64,000 nucleotides of DNA, from positions 6,944,001 to 7,008,000 of the forward strand of contig JARUPY010000474.1 in assembly GCA_029817715.1 (NCBI GenBank), in the 5' to 3' direction. This document shows, piece by piece, positions 31,078 through 43,385 of the stretch; positions within the stretch are counted from its first letter, which is position 1; every line of letters begins with the position of its first letter. The stretch is from Melastoma dodecandrum. Lineage: Eukaryota; Streptophyta; Magnoliopsida; Myrtales; Melastomataceae. The position numbers were made by a program, and so were the translations under genes. The notes beneath the pieces were generated by a model. It worked only from the letters and a program-made list of their open reading frames with translations. It had not been told where the DNA came from and did not search any database.

Positions 31078-34000
31078 TGAAAGGACCCGCACTTTAATTA
31101 ATTTCAAATTTTGGAAACTTTGTTCCACGCAACGGTCACTCCGCTATGCGGCATCCCTTCCTTACCCCGAACAATCCATCACCTCCTCTTGTGTACTCCG
31201 TTGTCCTTCCCATCTCTCCCTTACCTTCCCCTTGATACTCTCGTTGGGGTTCTATGTTCCCCATTACACATCCTCGTTCGTCTTGTTGTCGGGTGAAACC
31301 CATTTGGTTCACCTATCTCTCCGGATCGGCATACCATGATCCGAGCCTCACTGATCACTCTCATATCGTCCCTTTCCTGGCTTAAGGAGTGGAGGTGGCA
31401 GCCCTCATAGGCTCGCCTCTCCCCTCGACATCCTCGCCTATCTCAAACCATTCCTTCCGTTTTTATTGTCCGACCACACCATGCCTCGTACCCCTTTTTT
31501 ATTCATAAGGCCTCACTAGGCCCTTCCACTACATCTCCCGCACTTATGCTCCTAGCTTTCACGGCTGATCGTCATCCTAAAATCGGATCTAACGTACCCC
31601 GCCCGGCGCTCATTTGACACCCTATCGGGACTTACATTTGCTCAACCTCCCGTCCACCCCCGAGCATTCGTCCCGTGCCCCTCTTGGCACTTAGGACAGT
31701 CCACTAGGGCTTCTTTTCAGCCCCGAGACTTCCCCGCGTTTCTAGCCTTTCAGCCGTATCACCATTTCCCTTGTCGAACGCACCTTCGCACCTCTTTCAC
31801 TCTTATACTACAACCTTTACTACACAACCGTACCCCTTCTTTCTTGGGGTCCTTTGCCCATTCCAACTGATCCTTTCGAGGTCCCAACCTATTGGTCTAA
31901 CCTTACAATTATCCCACAAACAGGGCAGCCCAATACCGGCCACTCCTTCGGTTTCTTACCTCGCTCGTTTCACCGAATACTTCTCTTATTCGGTCTCTCC
32001 TCCCAACCACCCCCGAGCGTTGCTTTCCCGGGCCTTCTTAGCATAAGGGACAACCCTTCTAGGCTCCCTTAATTCGCTTGGATCACACGCCATTCGGCCA
32101 TCAAGGCCAACCTCATTCCCGAGGTATATTCCTCACCATTCTCGCTCCACGAGTGCACATTCCTTTCCCGACTTGGAGGTGGCCTTCCCATGCCTACCCC
32201 TCCACATTCACTTTTTCTTTCCAGCCCCTTCAGGCCATATCCCGACCCACACGGGTCACCTTTTCAGCCCTACTTGGGCTAATTTCACTCCCGAGACCTC
32301 GTCTCGCCTTTCCCGCTCCACGAGCGCTTACCCGGGGCCGACTTCAAGTGGGTTCCACCCGACTTCCCTATCTTGGCCTCCCCATTATTACCCAGCCCCA
32401 AGGGCTCCATTTCATCCCGAGGATCTCACCTCGCATTTCCCAGCCCATGGCTGTCATTTTTCCCCGAGACTTCGTCTCGTCATTTCTCCCGCTCCTCGAG
32501 CGTTCACTTGGGTCCGACCTCAAGGGGGTTCCACCCGACCTCCCTATCTTGGTCCCTCCCATTTTCCAGCCCCTCACGGCTATTTTCCGACCCCTCATTG
32601 GGTCTCCATTCCGGCCCTTGGCCCATTTTATCCCGAGACCTCGTCTCGTCCATTCCCGCTCCACGAGCGTATTCCGGGCGTCACCTCAAGGGAGCTCGTG
32701 CTAGCCTCCCTATCTTGGTACCCCTTTTCTTTTTCCAGCCCACATTGGCTTATTTCATTTCGAGACCCCCGTCTCACTTATCCCGCTCCTCGAGCGTTTA
32801 CCCGGGCGTAACCTCAAGGGAGCTCGTGCTAGCCTCCCTATCTTGGTACCCCTTTATTCTCGGCCCAAGGCCGTCCATTCCTTTCCATTTTCCAGCCCCC
32901 TTTCAACCACATCCGACCCTTCTTGGTCATCCATTTTGTTTCCTCATCACCCATTTCATTTCAACACACTCCGACCCATTCAAACGCACACCCAAGCATC
33001 ATAACACACGGATGGGTCTCCCCCTCCTCTCTTAGGGTTCGGACCCATCCAAGACAGCCCACAATCCACATCAAACGCACGACAAGCAGGTTATATGGCC
33101 TTATTTTCTACCTAATCGTAGCTGGGAAAAGGAGACGCGGCATACCTTGTTTATTTCTACTCGGATCACCCACCATGTGGGTTTGATCCCCCCGTCTTGG
33201 GGTACCTCGGCCAGGACAGCCCTTCCTTGCCCGGATTTGGCCCTCTTGGAGCCCCTTGGAGCCCCCCTTGGCGGCCCACTTGATCCGGCGCCGTCTCCTC
33301 CCCCTTCCTCTTCTCGGCTCCCCCTTTTTCCCTTTGTGTCCGAGCCCTAGCTCCCCCCCTTCCGCTCCCTTCAAGCTTCGGGGTGGCTCCCCTTTAGGAG
33401 GGGATTGGGGCGTGGGGGTTTGAGGGATGATCCCCCCTTCTTCCGGAGCCCTCTTCCTTCTCTCTCTTTTTCCCCTTTCTCCTCCCTTTTTCTCTCTCTT
33501 GTTGGGGTCGGATGGGGAGCACCGAATGCCCCCTTCTTTTTTTTCCTTTCTTTTATCTTTTTTATTTCTCTTAATCTAAGGGGTGTGTTTTCTCCCCATC
33601 ACACAATCTCATCCAACGGCCCATAATTGGCCCTTCCTTCCTAAGTTACGATCCGACGGTTGGGAGTTGCTTACGTGGCTATCCATACTATCAAGACTAA
33701 TGGGAGAGGGGCTCTCAAGGCCACCTAAGCCTCCCCTTCCACGTGGGCACTATTTTGCCCCGTCATCTCCCCCCTTGGCGAAGGGGGGTTTCCTTTTGTT
33801 TCCCCCCCTCCCACGGAGGGGGTTCCCCTTTTTCATGCGAGGGGGATAAGGGGGTCCCCCTTTGGGCGTAGAGGGGGTCGACCGATCCCCCCTCTCATAC
33901 CACTCTTTCCACTACCGCTTCTCCCGCGGTTATCTTAAGATCTAAGCGCCATCTTAAAAATCCGACACACACGGATGGCTTCCTAATGACCTCCTTAAGA

Positions 34001-34673
34001 CCCCCGAGGCATCTAATTTCGATTCCGGGTCGGGCCATTTTTCGGCCTAATCGACCCCCGGGGCTGACCCTCGGAGCGTCGTGGGCATGCCTAGGGGTCG
34101 CGTCCGTCGCCCCTCCATCGCCCACGCACAGCCCTCCGTGTCGCCCATCTATCACCCATGGGTCGCCCATGGGACGCCCATCCATCACCCACCTGCTGCC
34201 CACACGTCGCCCATGGGCAGCGGGGGATGGTTTTCCATCGCCCACCAAGGGGCACCCGTGATCGGGTTTCTCTCTCTACCCGGCCGACCCCTTGGGCGTT
34301 TCTCTCTCTTCACGGATTGAGTTCTGGGCGTGCCAGGGTCGACTGCCCTCGCCCCTTGGGCAGCGGCCGTCGCCCACAACCCCAACCGGCACTGACCCTC
34401 ATGCTAACCACTCTAAGGCCGATCTCCGAAATCCGACACCCACTTTAGACCTTTATTTTCCATTCTCTTCCACCTCGGACCGACGCCGCGCCGATCCGAG
34501 GACCCTCATTTTTGGGCATCCGACGCCCCCATACTCAGCCCATCCGGGTGTCAACCCCATTTTTATGTTACCGTACCTCGCGCACACTTCTACCATCGTT
34601 TCCATGGTTCTTCCCCGCCTCAAGGGCGTTCCCTTGAGACACTCTAATATTCCTAAATTTGGGGATCGTTACA
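31078..34673 (-). repeat. LTR-A copy II
   Basis: 3596 bp, complete. Shows the intact gypsy-2 target (ATGCTAACCACTC near 34402-34414). Carries a deletion after ATGCGAGGGGGAT shared with LTR III but not with I or IV. Confidence 0.95.
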
Positions 34674-37234
34674 GTCTTCCCCCCTTTAGGGAATTTCGTC
34701 CCCGAAATTCTCGTCCCGAGGAGCACGTTCATTCATTTCCCCGGTTTCCGTTTACTCGCCACCTTCCGTTCCTCATTCCCTTTTCCTCAACAACTTAGGC
34801 CATTATCATGGATATATATATATACACACATACGCATATACACGATTACACCTACGCATTCATGCATACACTCACACACCGATTCCTTATCACGGAACCT
34901 CTAACTTGTAAGAAGATCTGTCTATACATGGCTCAAAAAGTGGTGGATCATACAACCACAACCTGGGCGTTCCACACCTTACATTCACAAGGAACGTTCC
35001 CTACTACTCCTCAAAACAGAGTTCCACCTCCCTCGTTCTCGGCCACCCTCGTTTAGCGCCACCCTGGGTAACCAGCCCAACAATACCATGCCGAGTGCCC
35101 CGGGAAGCGACAGTACCTGCACACGACCCGTCGTCGCGGACAAAGGTCCCCCTCATGATATCGTCCGCACTCCCAACAGTGGGGCGGCCGCGCCTCACTC
35201 GTTTTTGCTCGCTTGGGACGGGGCACCGCCCGCGAGGGTTGGCTAGGAAGGGGCGAAGATACCTTGGGAGAGGGCGGCGACTCTTGCGAGGCGATCCATT
35301 CTTCCACGCCTTCCATCTCCCCAATATCCCCGCAAAATTCTCGGAGCTCATCCTCTATCCGCTGAAGGACCTCCATGAGTTCGTCGTGCGTCTTATTCGG
35401 CTGCGGGTGGGGCGCAAGGAAGGAGGCCTTATATTCACTGGCCCTCATCCGGTGCACGAGCGGCTCCTTGCCCTTTCCGTGTGGAGCGCTCGAGCTACCC
35501 GCCTCGGCGTCGTTCCTCGCCATATCCACTTCGTTCCCTCACTCTTCTCTAGCATCGAGTGCGGGGTGTGGCTTGAGGGAAGCACGAACCTCTTCTCTTT
35601 TTATAACCATTCACTTCTCCCCTTTTTACCCACCATTTCTCCTCTATTCCTTGAAAGTTTCATGAAACTCTAGTCCCATTGATCCTTTTTGGGTCTACCC
35701 TTCAATCATTTCTTTTCTCAAGAATTCAAGGAGTCACTATCCAATTTTGCGTTTATTTCCGAGCCAACACAAGAGAAGGGCTACGCCCTCTTGAATGGGG
35801 TAAACCATGTCAACTCCTTTCCCTCATTCAAAACCCTTTGACTACTATACTATTTAAACTAGTCACATCCTTGAAATCACACTATTCATTTGTTTATAAT
35901 TCCTTCCTTGATTGGGGGGGGGTACTTTTGTTACTTTCATTTCAACTCTCCCCTTTACTCTTGGGGTCCTCCTTGCCATCATGACAATCAAGCTAGTCAT
36001 GTCAACCATTTGCCCCATATTTTACTTCCTTACCTCCCTTCACCATTCGTCTTTCCCCCCTCCCCTCTTCTTAGGGTCTTCCATTTCATCATTGTCATTT
36101 CTCGTTTCACGCTTTTGAAGGATTGTTTTCTTATCCCTTAAACCCTTCAATTTGACCTTCCTCATCTCCTCTAACGTTTCCCTTCCCGAGGGGTGGGGGT
36201 CTCGTCACATCTTCCCTTTGGATTGCCAAATCTCCCCTTGACGTCCTTCACTCTCCCAAGGAGAGGGACACATTATTTTGCCCCTTCTTGTCTCGTCCCA
36301 TGAATTTCCATGTTCCATTTTCCTTACTTCCTCAATTCCCACGATTTAGGGAACCTTGTTCCCTTGATTAGTTGACCCGGTCAATTCGTCCAAGGGTCAC
36401 ATTCACTTTTGTTTCATCCTTTCTCCTTGGCCTCATGACCCTCACTCCCCTTTAGGGGCGCACCCTTCCTCCTCTAGAGGCGGGCTCCCCCTTTTAACCT
36501 CTTGGGCTTTCCCCATGCATCCCTTCTACTTGGACTCGAGCCTTTCCCAATATCCATGGGTTGGACTTGCTTCCTTTTTAAGATAGGGGTCACACCATTC
36601 CAATTCTCACAAGACCCCGAAACGGGACCGCCACACGTAGGCGTCCCCTTTTTCCCATCATGATGGCACTCACGACCGGCGGGGTGTGCCCCTCACCGTC
36701 GTTCATTTCAGCCTTAGTTAGCTCATTCTCAAGGTCTCTTTAACCCTTTTTGGCCTCTTAACGATTTGCGACGGGGCGACCCACCATTGGTCCCCTCATT
36801 ATGCATTCTTTTCGCTCATTTCTACCGGAACCTCATGGTTCGGTCTCACTTTATCCTTAGCCTTTACGGCCCTAAAAGCACATACGGTTTGCTCCACTCT
36901 TCTCCGTGGAGGTTCTTGACCTCATTAGGTCACACCTTCCCGAGGGTACCACCCTCCTTGTGGGCATTTCACGCCCCTTCATAGCTTTGACCCCCATCGG
37001 GCTCATCTTGAGCCCAGGCCACTACACTCTTCCACATCCCATTCGGATGAAACATCAACTTCCTTCCAGTCACCATTCCCTTACTTAAGGCGCAACCCGA
37101 ATATTTTACCGTATTCCCAACACTTTCCATATCATGCCTAAGCGTGTACACTTGGTTTTCGACCCAATTTTGATGCCTCATCCGACATAATCGCCATCCT
37201 TATCACTCCAGAGCAACCTCGCTCTGATACCAAC
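34674..37234 (-). mobile_element. LTR-A internal region A3
   Basis: 2561 bp, same organisation as A2; primer site at 37221-37232. Includes a longer G run (GGGGGGGG) near 35913. Confidence 0.92.
35053..35529 (-). CDS. LTR-A gag-like zinc-knuckle protein, copy in A3
   Basis: Same 158-codon frame as the A2 copy, with TSEARPPH where A2 has TSESRPPH. Both zinc knuckles intact. See the A2 entry for domain layout. Confidence 0.65.
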   Translation of the reverse strand: MDMARNDAEAGSSSAPHGKGKEPLVHRMRASEYKASFLAPHPQPNKTHDELMEVLQRIEDELREFCGDIGEMEGVEEWIASQESPPSPKVSSPLPSQPSRAVPRPKRAKTSEARPPHCWECGRYHEGDLCPRRRVVCRYCRFPGHSAWYCWAGYPGWR

Positions 37235-40200
37235 TGAAAGGACCCGCACTTTAATTAATTTCAAATTTTGGAAACTTTGTTCCACGCAACGGTCACTCCG
37301 CTATGCGGCATCCCTTCCTTACCCCGAATAATCCATCACCTCCTCTTGTGTACTCCTTTGTCCTTCTCATCTCTCCCTTACCTTCCCCTTGATACTCTCG
37401 TTGGGGTTCTATGTTCCCCATTACACATCCTCGTTCGTCTTGTTGTCGGGTGAAACCCATTTGGTTCACCTATCTCTCCGGATCGGCATACCATGATCCG
37501 AGCCTCACTGATCACTCTCATATCGTCCCTTTCCTGGCTTAAGGAGTGGAGGTGGCAGCCCTCATAGGCTCGCCTCTCCCCTCGACATCCTCGCCTATCT
37601 CAAACCATTCCTTCCGTTTTTATTGTCCGACCACACCATGCCTCGTACCCCTTTTTTATTCATAAGACCTCACTAGGCCCTTCCACTACATCTCCCGCAC
37701 TTACGCTCCTAGCTTTCACGGCTGATCGTCATCCTAAAATCGGATCTAACGTACCCCGCCCTTCGGCGCTCATTTGACACCCTATCGGGACTTACATTTG
37801 CTCAACCTCCCGTCCACCCCCGAGCATTCGTCCCGTGCCCCTCTTGGCACTTAGGACAGTCCACTAGGGCTTCTTTTCAGCCCCGAGACTTCCCCGCGTT
37901 TCTAGCCTTTCTGCCGTATCACCATTTCCCTTGTCGAACGCACCTTCGCACCTCTTTCACTCTTATACTACAACCTTTACTACACAACCGTACCCCTTCT
38001 TTCTTGGGGTCCTTAGCCCATTCCAACTGATCCTTTCGAGGTCCCAACCTATTGGTCTAACCTTACAATTATCCCACAAACAGGGCAGCCCAATACCGGC
38101 CACTCCTTCGGTTTCTTACCTCGCTCGTTTCACCGAATACTTCTCTTATTCGGTCTCTCCTCCCAACCACCCCCGAGCGTTGCTTTCCCGGGCCTTCCTA
38201 GCATAAGGGACAACCCTTCTAGGCTCCCTTAATTCGCTTGGATCACACGCCATTCGGCCATCAAGGCCAACCTCATTCCCGAGGTATATTCCTCACCATT
38301 CTCGCTCCACGAGCGCACATTCCTTTCCCGACTTGGAGGTGGCCTTCCCATGCCTACCCCTCCACATTCACTCTTTCTTTCCAGCCCCTTTAGGCCATAT
38401 CCCGACCCACACGGGTCACCTTTTCAGCCCTACTTGGGCTAATTTCACTCCCGAGACCTCGTCTCGCCTTTCCCGCTCCACGAGCGCTTACCCGGGGCCG
38501 ACCTCAAGGGGGTTCCACCCGACCTCCCTATCTTGGCCTCCCCATTATTTCCCAGCCCCAAGGGCTCCATTTCATCCCGAGGATCACACCTCGTATTCCC
38601 AGCCCATGGCTGCCATATTTCCCCGAGACTTCGTCTCGTCATTTCTCTCGCTCCTCGAGCGTTCACTCGGGTCCGACCTCAAGGGGGTTCCACCCGACCT
38701 CCCTATCTTGGTCCCTCCCGTTTTCCAGCCCCTCACGGCTATTTTCCGACCCCTCATTGGGTCTCCATTCCGGCCCTTGGCCCATTTTATCCCGAGACCT
38801 CGTCTCGTCCATTCCCGCTCCACGAGCGTATTCCGGGCGTCACCTCAAGGGAGCTCGTGCTAGCCTCCCTATCTTGGTACCCCTTTTTCTTTTCCGGCCC
38901 ACATCGGCTTATTTCAATCCGAGACCTCCGTCTCACTTATCCCGCTCCTCGAGCGTTTATCCGGGCGTAACCTCAAGGGAGCTTGTGCTAGCCTCCCTAT
39001 CTTGGTACCCCTTTATTCTCGGCCCAAGGCCGTCCATTCCTTTCCATTTTCCAGCCCCCTTGCAACCACATCCGACCCTTCTTGGTCATCCATTTCGTTT
39101 CCTCATAACCCATTCCATTTCAACACACTCCGACCCATTCAAACGCACACCCAAGCATCATAACACACGGATGGGTCTCCCCCTCCTCTCTTAGGGTTCG
39201 GACCCACCCAAGACAGCCCACAATCCACATCAAACGCACGACAAACAGGTTATATGGCCTTGTTTCCTACCTAATCGAAGCTGGGAAAAGGAGACGCGGC
39301 ATACCTTGTTTATTTCTACCCGGATCACCCACCAAGTGGGTTTGATCCCCCCGTCTTGGGGTGCCCTCGGCCAGGACATCCCTTCCTTGCCCGGATTTGG
39401 CCCTCTTGGAGCCCCCCCTTGGCGGGCCCACTTGATCCGGCGCCGTCTCCTCCCCCTTCCTCTTCTCGGCTCCCCCTTTTTCCCTTTGTGTCCGAGCCCT
39501 AGCTCCCCCCTTCCGCTCCCTTCAAGCTTCGGGGTGGCTCCCCTTTAGGAGGGGATTGGGGCGTGGGGGTTTGAGGGATGATCCCCCCTTCCTCCGGAGC
39601 CTTCTTCCTTCTCTCTCTTTTTCCCCTTTCTCCTTCTCTTTCTTCCTCTTTTTCTCTCTCTTTCCTCTTCCGTTGGGGAAGCACCGAATGCCCCCATTTC
39701 TCCTTTCTTTTCTCTTTTTATTTCTCTTAATCTAAGGGGTGTGTTTTCTCCCCATCACACAATCTCATCCAACGGCCCATAATTGGCCCTTCCTTCCTAA
39801 GTTACGATCCGACGGTTGAGAGTTGCTTACGTGGCTATCCATACTATCAAGACTAATGGGAGAGGGGCTCTCAAGGCCACCTAAGCCTCCCCTTCCACGT
39901 GGGCACTATTTTGCCCCGTCATCTCCCCCCTTGGCGAAGGGGGGTTTCCCTTTGTTTCCCCCCTCCCACGGAGGGGGTTCCCCTTTTTCATGCGAGGGGG
40001 ATAAGGGGGTCCCCCTTTGGGCGTAGAGGGGGTCGACCGATCCCCCTCCCATACCACTCTTTTCGCTAACGCTTCTCCCGCGGTTACCTTAAGTTCTAAG
40101 CGTCATCTTAAAAATCCGACACACACGGATGGCTTCCTAATGACCTCCTTAAGACCCCCGAGGCATCTAATTTCGATTCCGGGTCGGGCCATTTTTCGGC

Positions 40201-40827
40201 CTAATCGACCCCCGGGGCTGACCCTCGGAGCGTCGTGGGCATGCCTAGGGGTCGCGTCCGTCGCCCCTCCATCGCCCACGCACAGCCCTCCGTGTCGCCC
40301 ATCTATCGCCCACGCGTCGCCCATGGGATGCCCATCCATCACCCACCTGCTGCCCACACGTCGCCCATGGGCAGCGGGGGATGGTTTTCCATCGCCCACC
40401 AAGGGGCACCCGTGATCGGGTTTCTCTCTCTACCCGGCCGACCCCTTGGGCGTTTCTCTCTCTTCACGGATTGAGTTCTGGGCGTGCCAGGGTCGACAAC
40501 CCTCGCCCCTTGGGCAGCGGCCGTCGCCCACAATCCCAACCGGCACCGACCCTCATGCTAACCACTCTAAGGCCGATCTCCGAAATCCGACACCCACTTT
40601 AGACCTTTATTTTCCATTCTCTTCCACCTCGGACCGACGCCGCGCCGATCCGAGGACCCTCATTTTTGGGCATCCGACGCCCCCATACTCAGCCCATCCG
40701 GGTGTCAACCCCATTTTTATGTTACCGCACCTCGCGCACACTTCTACCCTCGTTTCCATGGTTCTTCCCCGCCTCAAGGGCGTTCCCTTGAGACACTCTA
40801 ATATTCCTAAATTTGGGGATCGTTACA
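37235..40827 (-). repeat. LTR-A copy III
   Basis: 3593 bp, complete. Left half shares CCGCCCTTCGGCGC and AAGACCTCAC with LTR IV; right half shares the GGGGGATAAGGGGG deletion with LTR II. Confidence 0.95.
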
Positions 40828-43385
40828 GTCTTCCCCCCTTTTGGGAATTTCGTTCCCGAAATTCTTGTCGCGAGGAGCACGTTCATTCATTTCCCCGGTT
40901 TCCGTTTACTGGCCACCTTCCGTTCCTCATTCCTTTTTCCTCAACAACTTAGGCCATTATCATGGATATATATATATATACACATACGCATATACACGAT
41001 TACACCTACGCATTCATGCATACACTCACACACCGATTCCTTATCACGGAATCTCTAACTTGTAAGAAGATTTGTCCATACATGGCTCAAAAAGTGGTGG
41101 ATCATACAACCACAACCTGGGCGTTCCACACCTTACATTCACAAGGAACGTTCCCTACTACTCCTCAAAACAGAGTTCCACCTCCCTCGTTCTCGGCCAC
41201 CCTCGTTTAGCGCCACCCTGGGTAACCAGCCCAACAATACCATGCCGAGTGCCCCGGGAAGCGACAGTACCTGCACACGACCCGTCGTCGCGGACAAAGG
41301 TCCCCCTCATGATATTGTCCGCACTCCCAACAGTGGGGCGGCCGCGGCTCACTCGTTTTTGCTCGCTTGGGACGGGGCACCACCCGCGAGGGTTGGCTAG
41401 GAAGGGGCGAAGATACCTTGGGAGAGGGCGGCGACTCTTGCGAGGCGATCCATTCTTCCACGCCTTCCATCTCCCCAATATCCCCGCAAAACTCTCGGAG
41501 CTCATCCTCTATCCGCTGAAGGACCTCCATGAGTTCGTCGTGCGTCTTATTCGGCTGCGGGTGGGGCGCAAGGAAGGAAGCCTTATATTCACTGGCCCTC
41601 ATCCGGTGCACGAGCAGCTCCTTGCCCTTTCCGTGTGGAGCGCTCGAGCTACCCGCCTCGGCGTCGTTCCTCCCCATGTCCACTTCGTTCCCTCACTCTT
41701 CTCTAGCATCGAGTGCGGGGTGTGGCTTGAGGGAAGCACGAACCTCTTCTCTTTTTATAACCATTCACTTCTCCCCTTTTTACCCACCATTTCTCCTCTA
41801 TTCCTTGAAAGTTTCATGAAACTCTAGTCCCATCGATCCTTTTTGGGTCTACCCTTTAATAATTTCTTTTCTCAAGAATTCAAGGAGTCACTATCCAATT
41901 TTGCGTTTATTTCCGAGCCACCACAAGAGAAGGGCTACGCCCTCTTGAATGGGGTAAACCATGTCAACTCCTTTCCCCCATTCAAAACCCTTTTACTACT
42001 ATACTATTTAAACTAGTCACATCCTTGAAATCACACTATTCATTTGTTTATAATTCCTTCCTTGATTGGGGGGTACTTTTGTTATTTTCATTTCAACTCT
42101 CCCCTTTACTCTTGGGGTCCTCCTTGCCATCATGACAATCAAGCTAGTCATGTCAACCATTTGCCCCATATTTTACTTCCTTACCTCCCTTCACCATTCG
42201 TCTTTCCCCCCTCCCCTCTTCTTAGGGTCTTCCATTTCATCATTGTCATTCCTCGTTTCACGCTTTTGAAGGATTGTTTTCTTATCCCTTAAACCCTTCA
42301 ATTTGACCTTCCTCATCTCCTCTAACGTTTCCCTTCCCGAGGGGTGGGGGTCTCGTCACATCTTCCCTTTGGATTGCCAAATCTCCCCTTGACGTCCTTC
42401 ACTCTCCCAAGGAGAGGGACACATTATTTTGCCCCTTCTTGTCTCGTCCCATGAATTTCCATGTTCCATTTTCCTTACTTCCTCAATTCCCACGATTTAG
42501 GGAACCTTGTTCCCTTGATTAGTTGACCCGGTCAATTCGTCCAAGGGTCACATTCACTTTTGTTTCATCCTTTCTCCTTGGCCTCATGACCCTCACTCCC
42601 CTTTAGGGGCGCACCCTTCCTCCTCTAGAGGCGGGCTCCCCCTTTTAACCTCTTGGGCTTTCCCCATGCATCCCTTCTACTTGGACTCGAGCCTTTCCCA
42701 ATATCCATGGGTTGGACTTGCTTCCTTTTTAAGATAGGGGTCACACCATTCCAATTCTCACAAGACCCCGAAACGGGACCGCCACACGTAGGCGTCCCCT
42801 TTTTCCCATCATGATGGCACTCACGACCGGCGGGGTGTGCCCCTCACCGTCGTTCATTTCAGCCTTAGTTAGCTCATTCTCAAGGTCTCTTTAACCCTTT
42901 TTGGCCTCTTAACGATTTGCGACGGGGCGACCCACCATTGGTCCCCTCATTATGCATTCTTTTCGCTCATTTCTACCGAAACCTCATGGTTCGGTCTCAC
43001 TTCCTCCTTAGCCTTTACGGCCCTAAAAGCACATACGGTTTGCTCCACTCTTCTCCGTGGAGGTTCTTGACCTCATTAGGTCACACCTTCCCGAGGGTAC
43101 CACCCTCCTTGTGGGCATTTCACGCCCCTTCATAGCTTTGACCCCCATCGGGCTCATCTTGAGCCCAGGCCACTACACTCTTCCACATCCCATTCGGATG
43201 AAACATCAACTTCCTTCCGGTCACCATTCCCTTACTTAAGGCGCAACCCGAATATTTTACCGTATTCCCAACACTTTCCATATCATGCCTAAGCGTGTAC
43301 ACTTGGTTTTCGACCCAATTTTGATGCCTCATCCGACATAATCGCCATCCTTATCACTCCAGAGCAACCTCGCTCTGATACCAAC
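40828..43385 (-). mobile_element. LTR-A internal region A4
   Basis: 2558 bp, primer site at 43372-43383. Slightly more diverged at its left edge than A2 and A3. Confidence 0.92.
41207..41683 (-). CDS. LTR-A gag-like zinc-knuckle protein, copy in A4
   Basis: 158 codons; TSEPRPPH variant and CGQYHEGDLC in the first knuckle (Gln for Arg). Zinc ligands all retained. See the A2 entry. Confidence 0.65.
   Translation of the reverse strand: MDMGRNDAEAGSSSAPHGKGKELLVHRMRASEYKASFLAPHPQPNKTHDELMEVLQRIEDELREFCGDIGEMEGVEEWIASQESPPSPKVSSPLPSQPSRVVPRPKRAKTSEPRPPHCWECGQYHEGDLCPRRRVVCRYCRFPGHSAWYCWAGYPGWR

Noticed and set aside
32078..33035. Long plus-strand open frames in LTR-A (up to about 220 codons, rich in Pro/Ser/His/Arg)
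   Set aside because: Overlapping frames on both strands stay open because of composition; no domain, and copies differ in length by indels that ignore frame.
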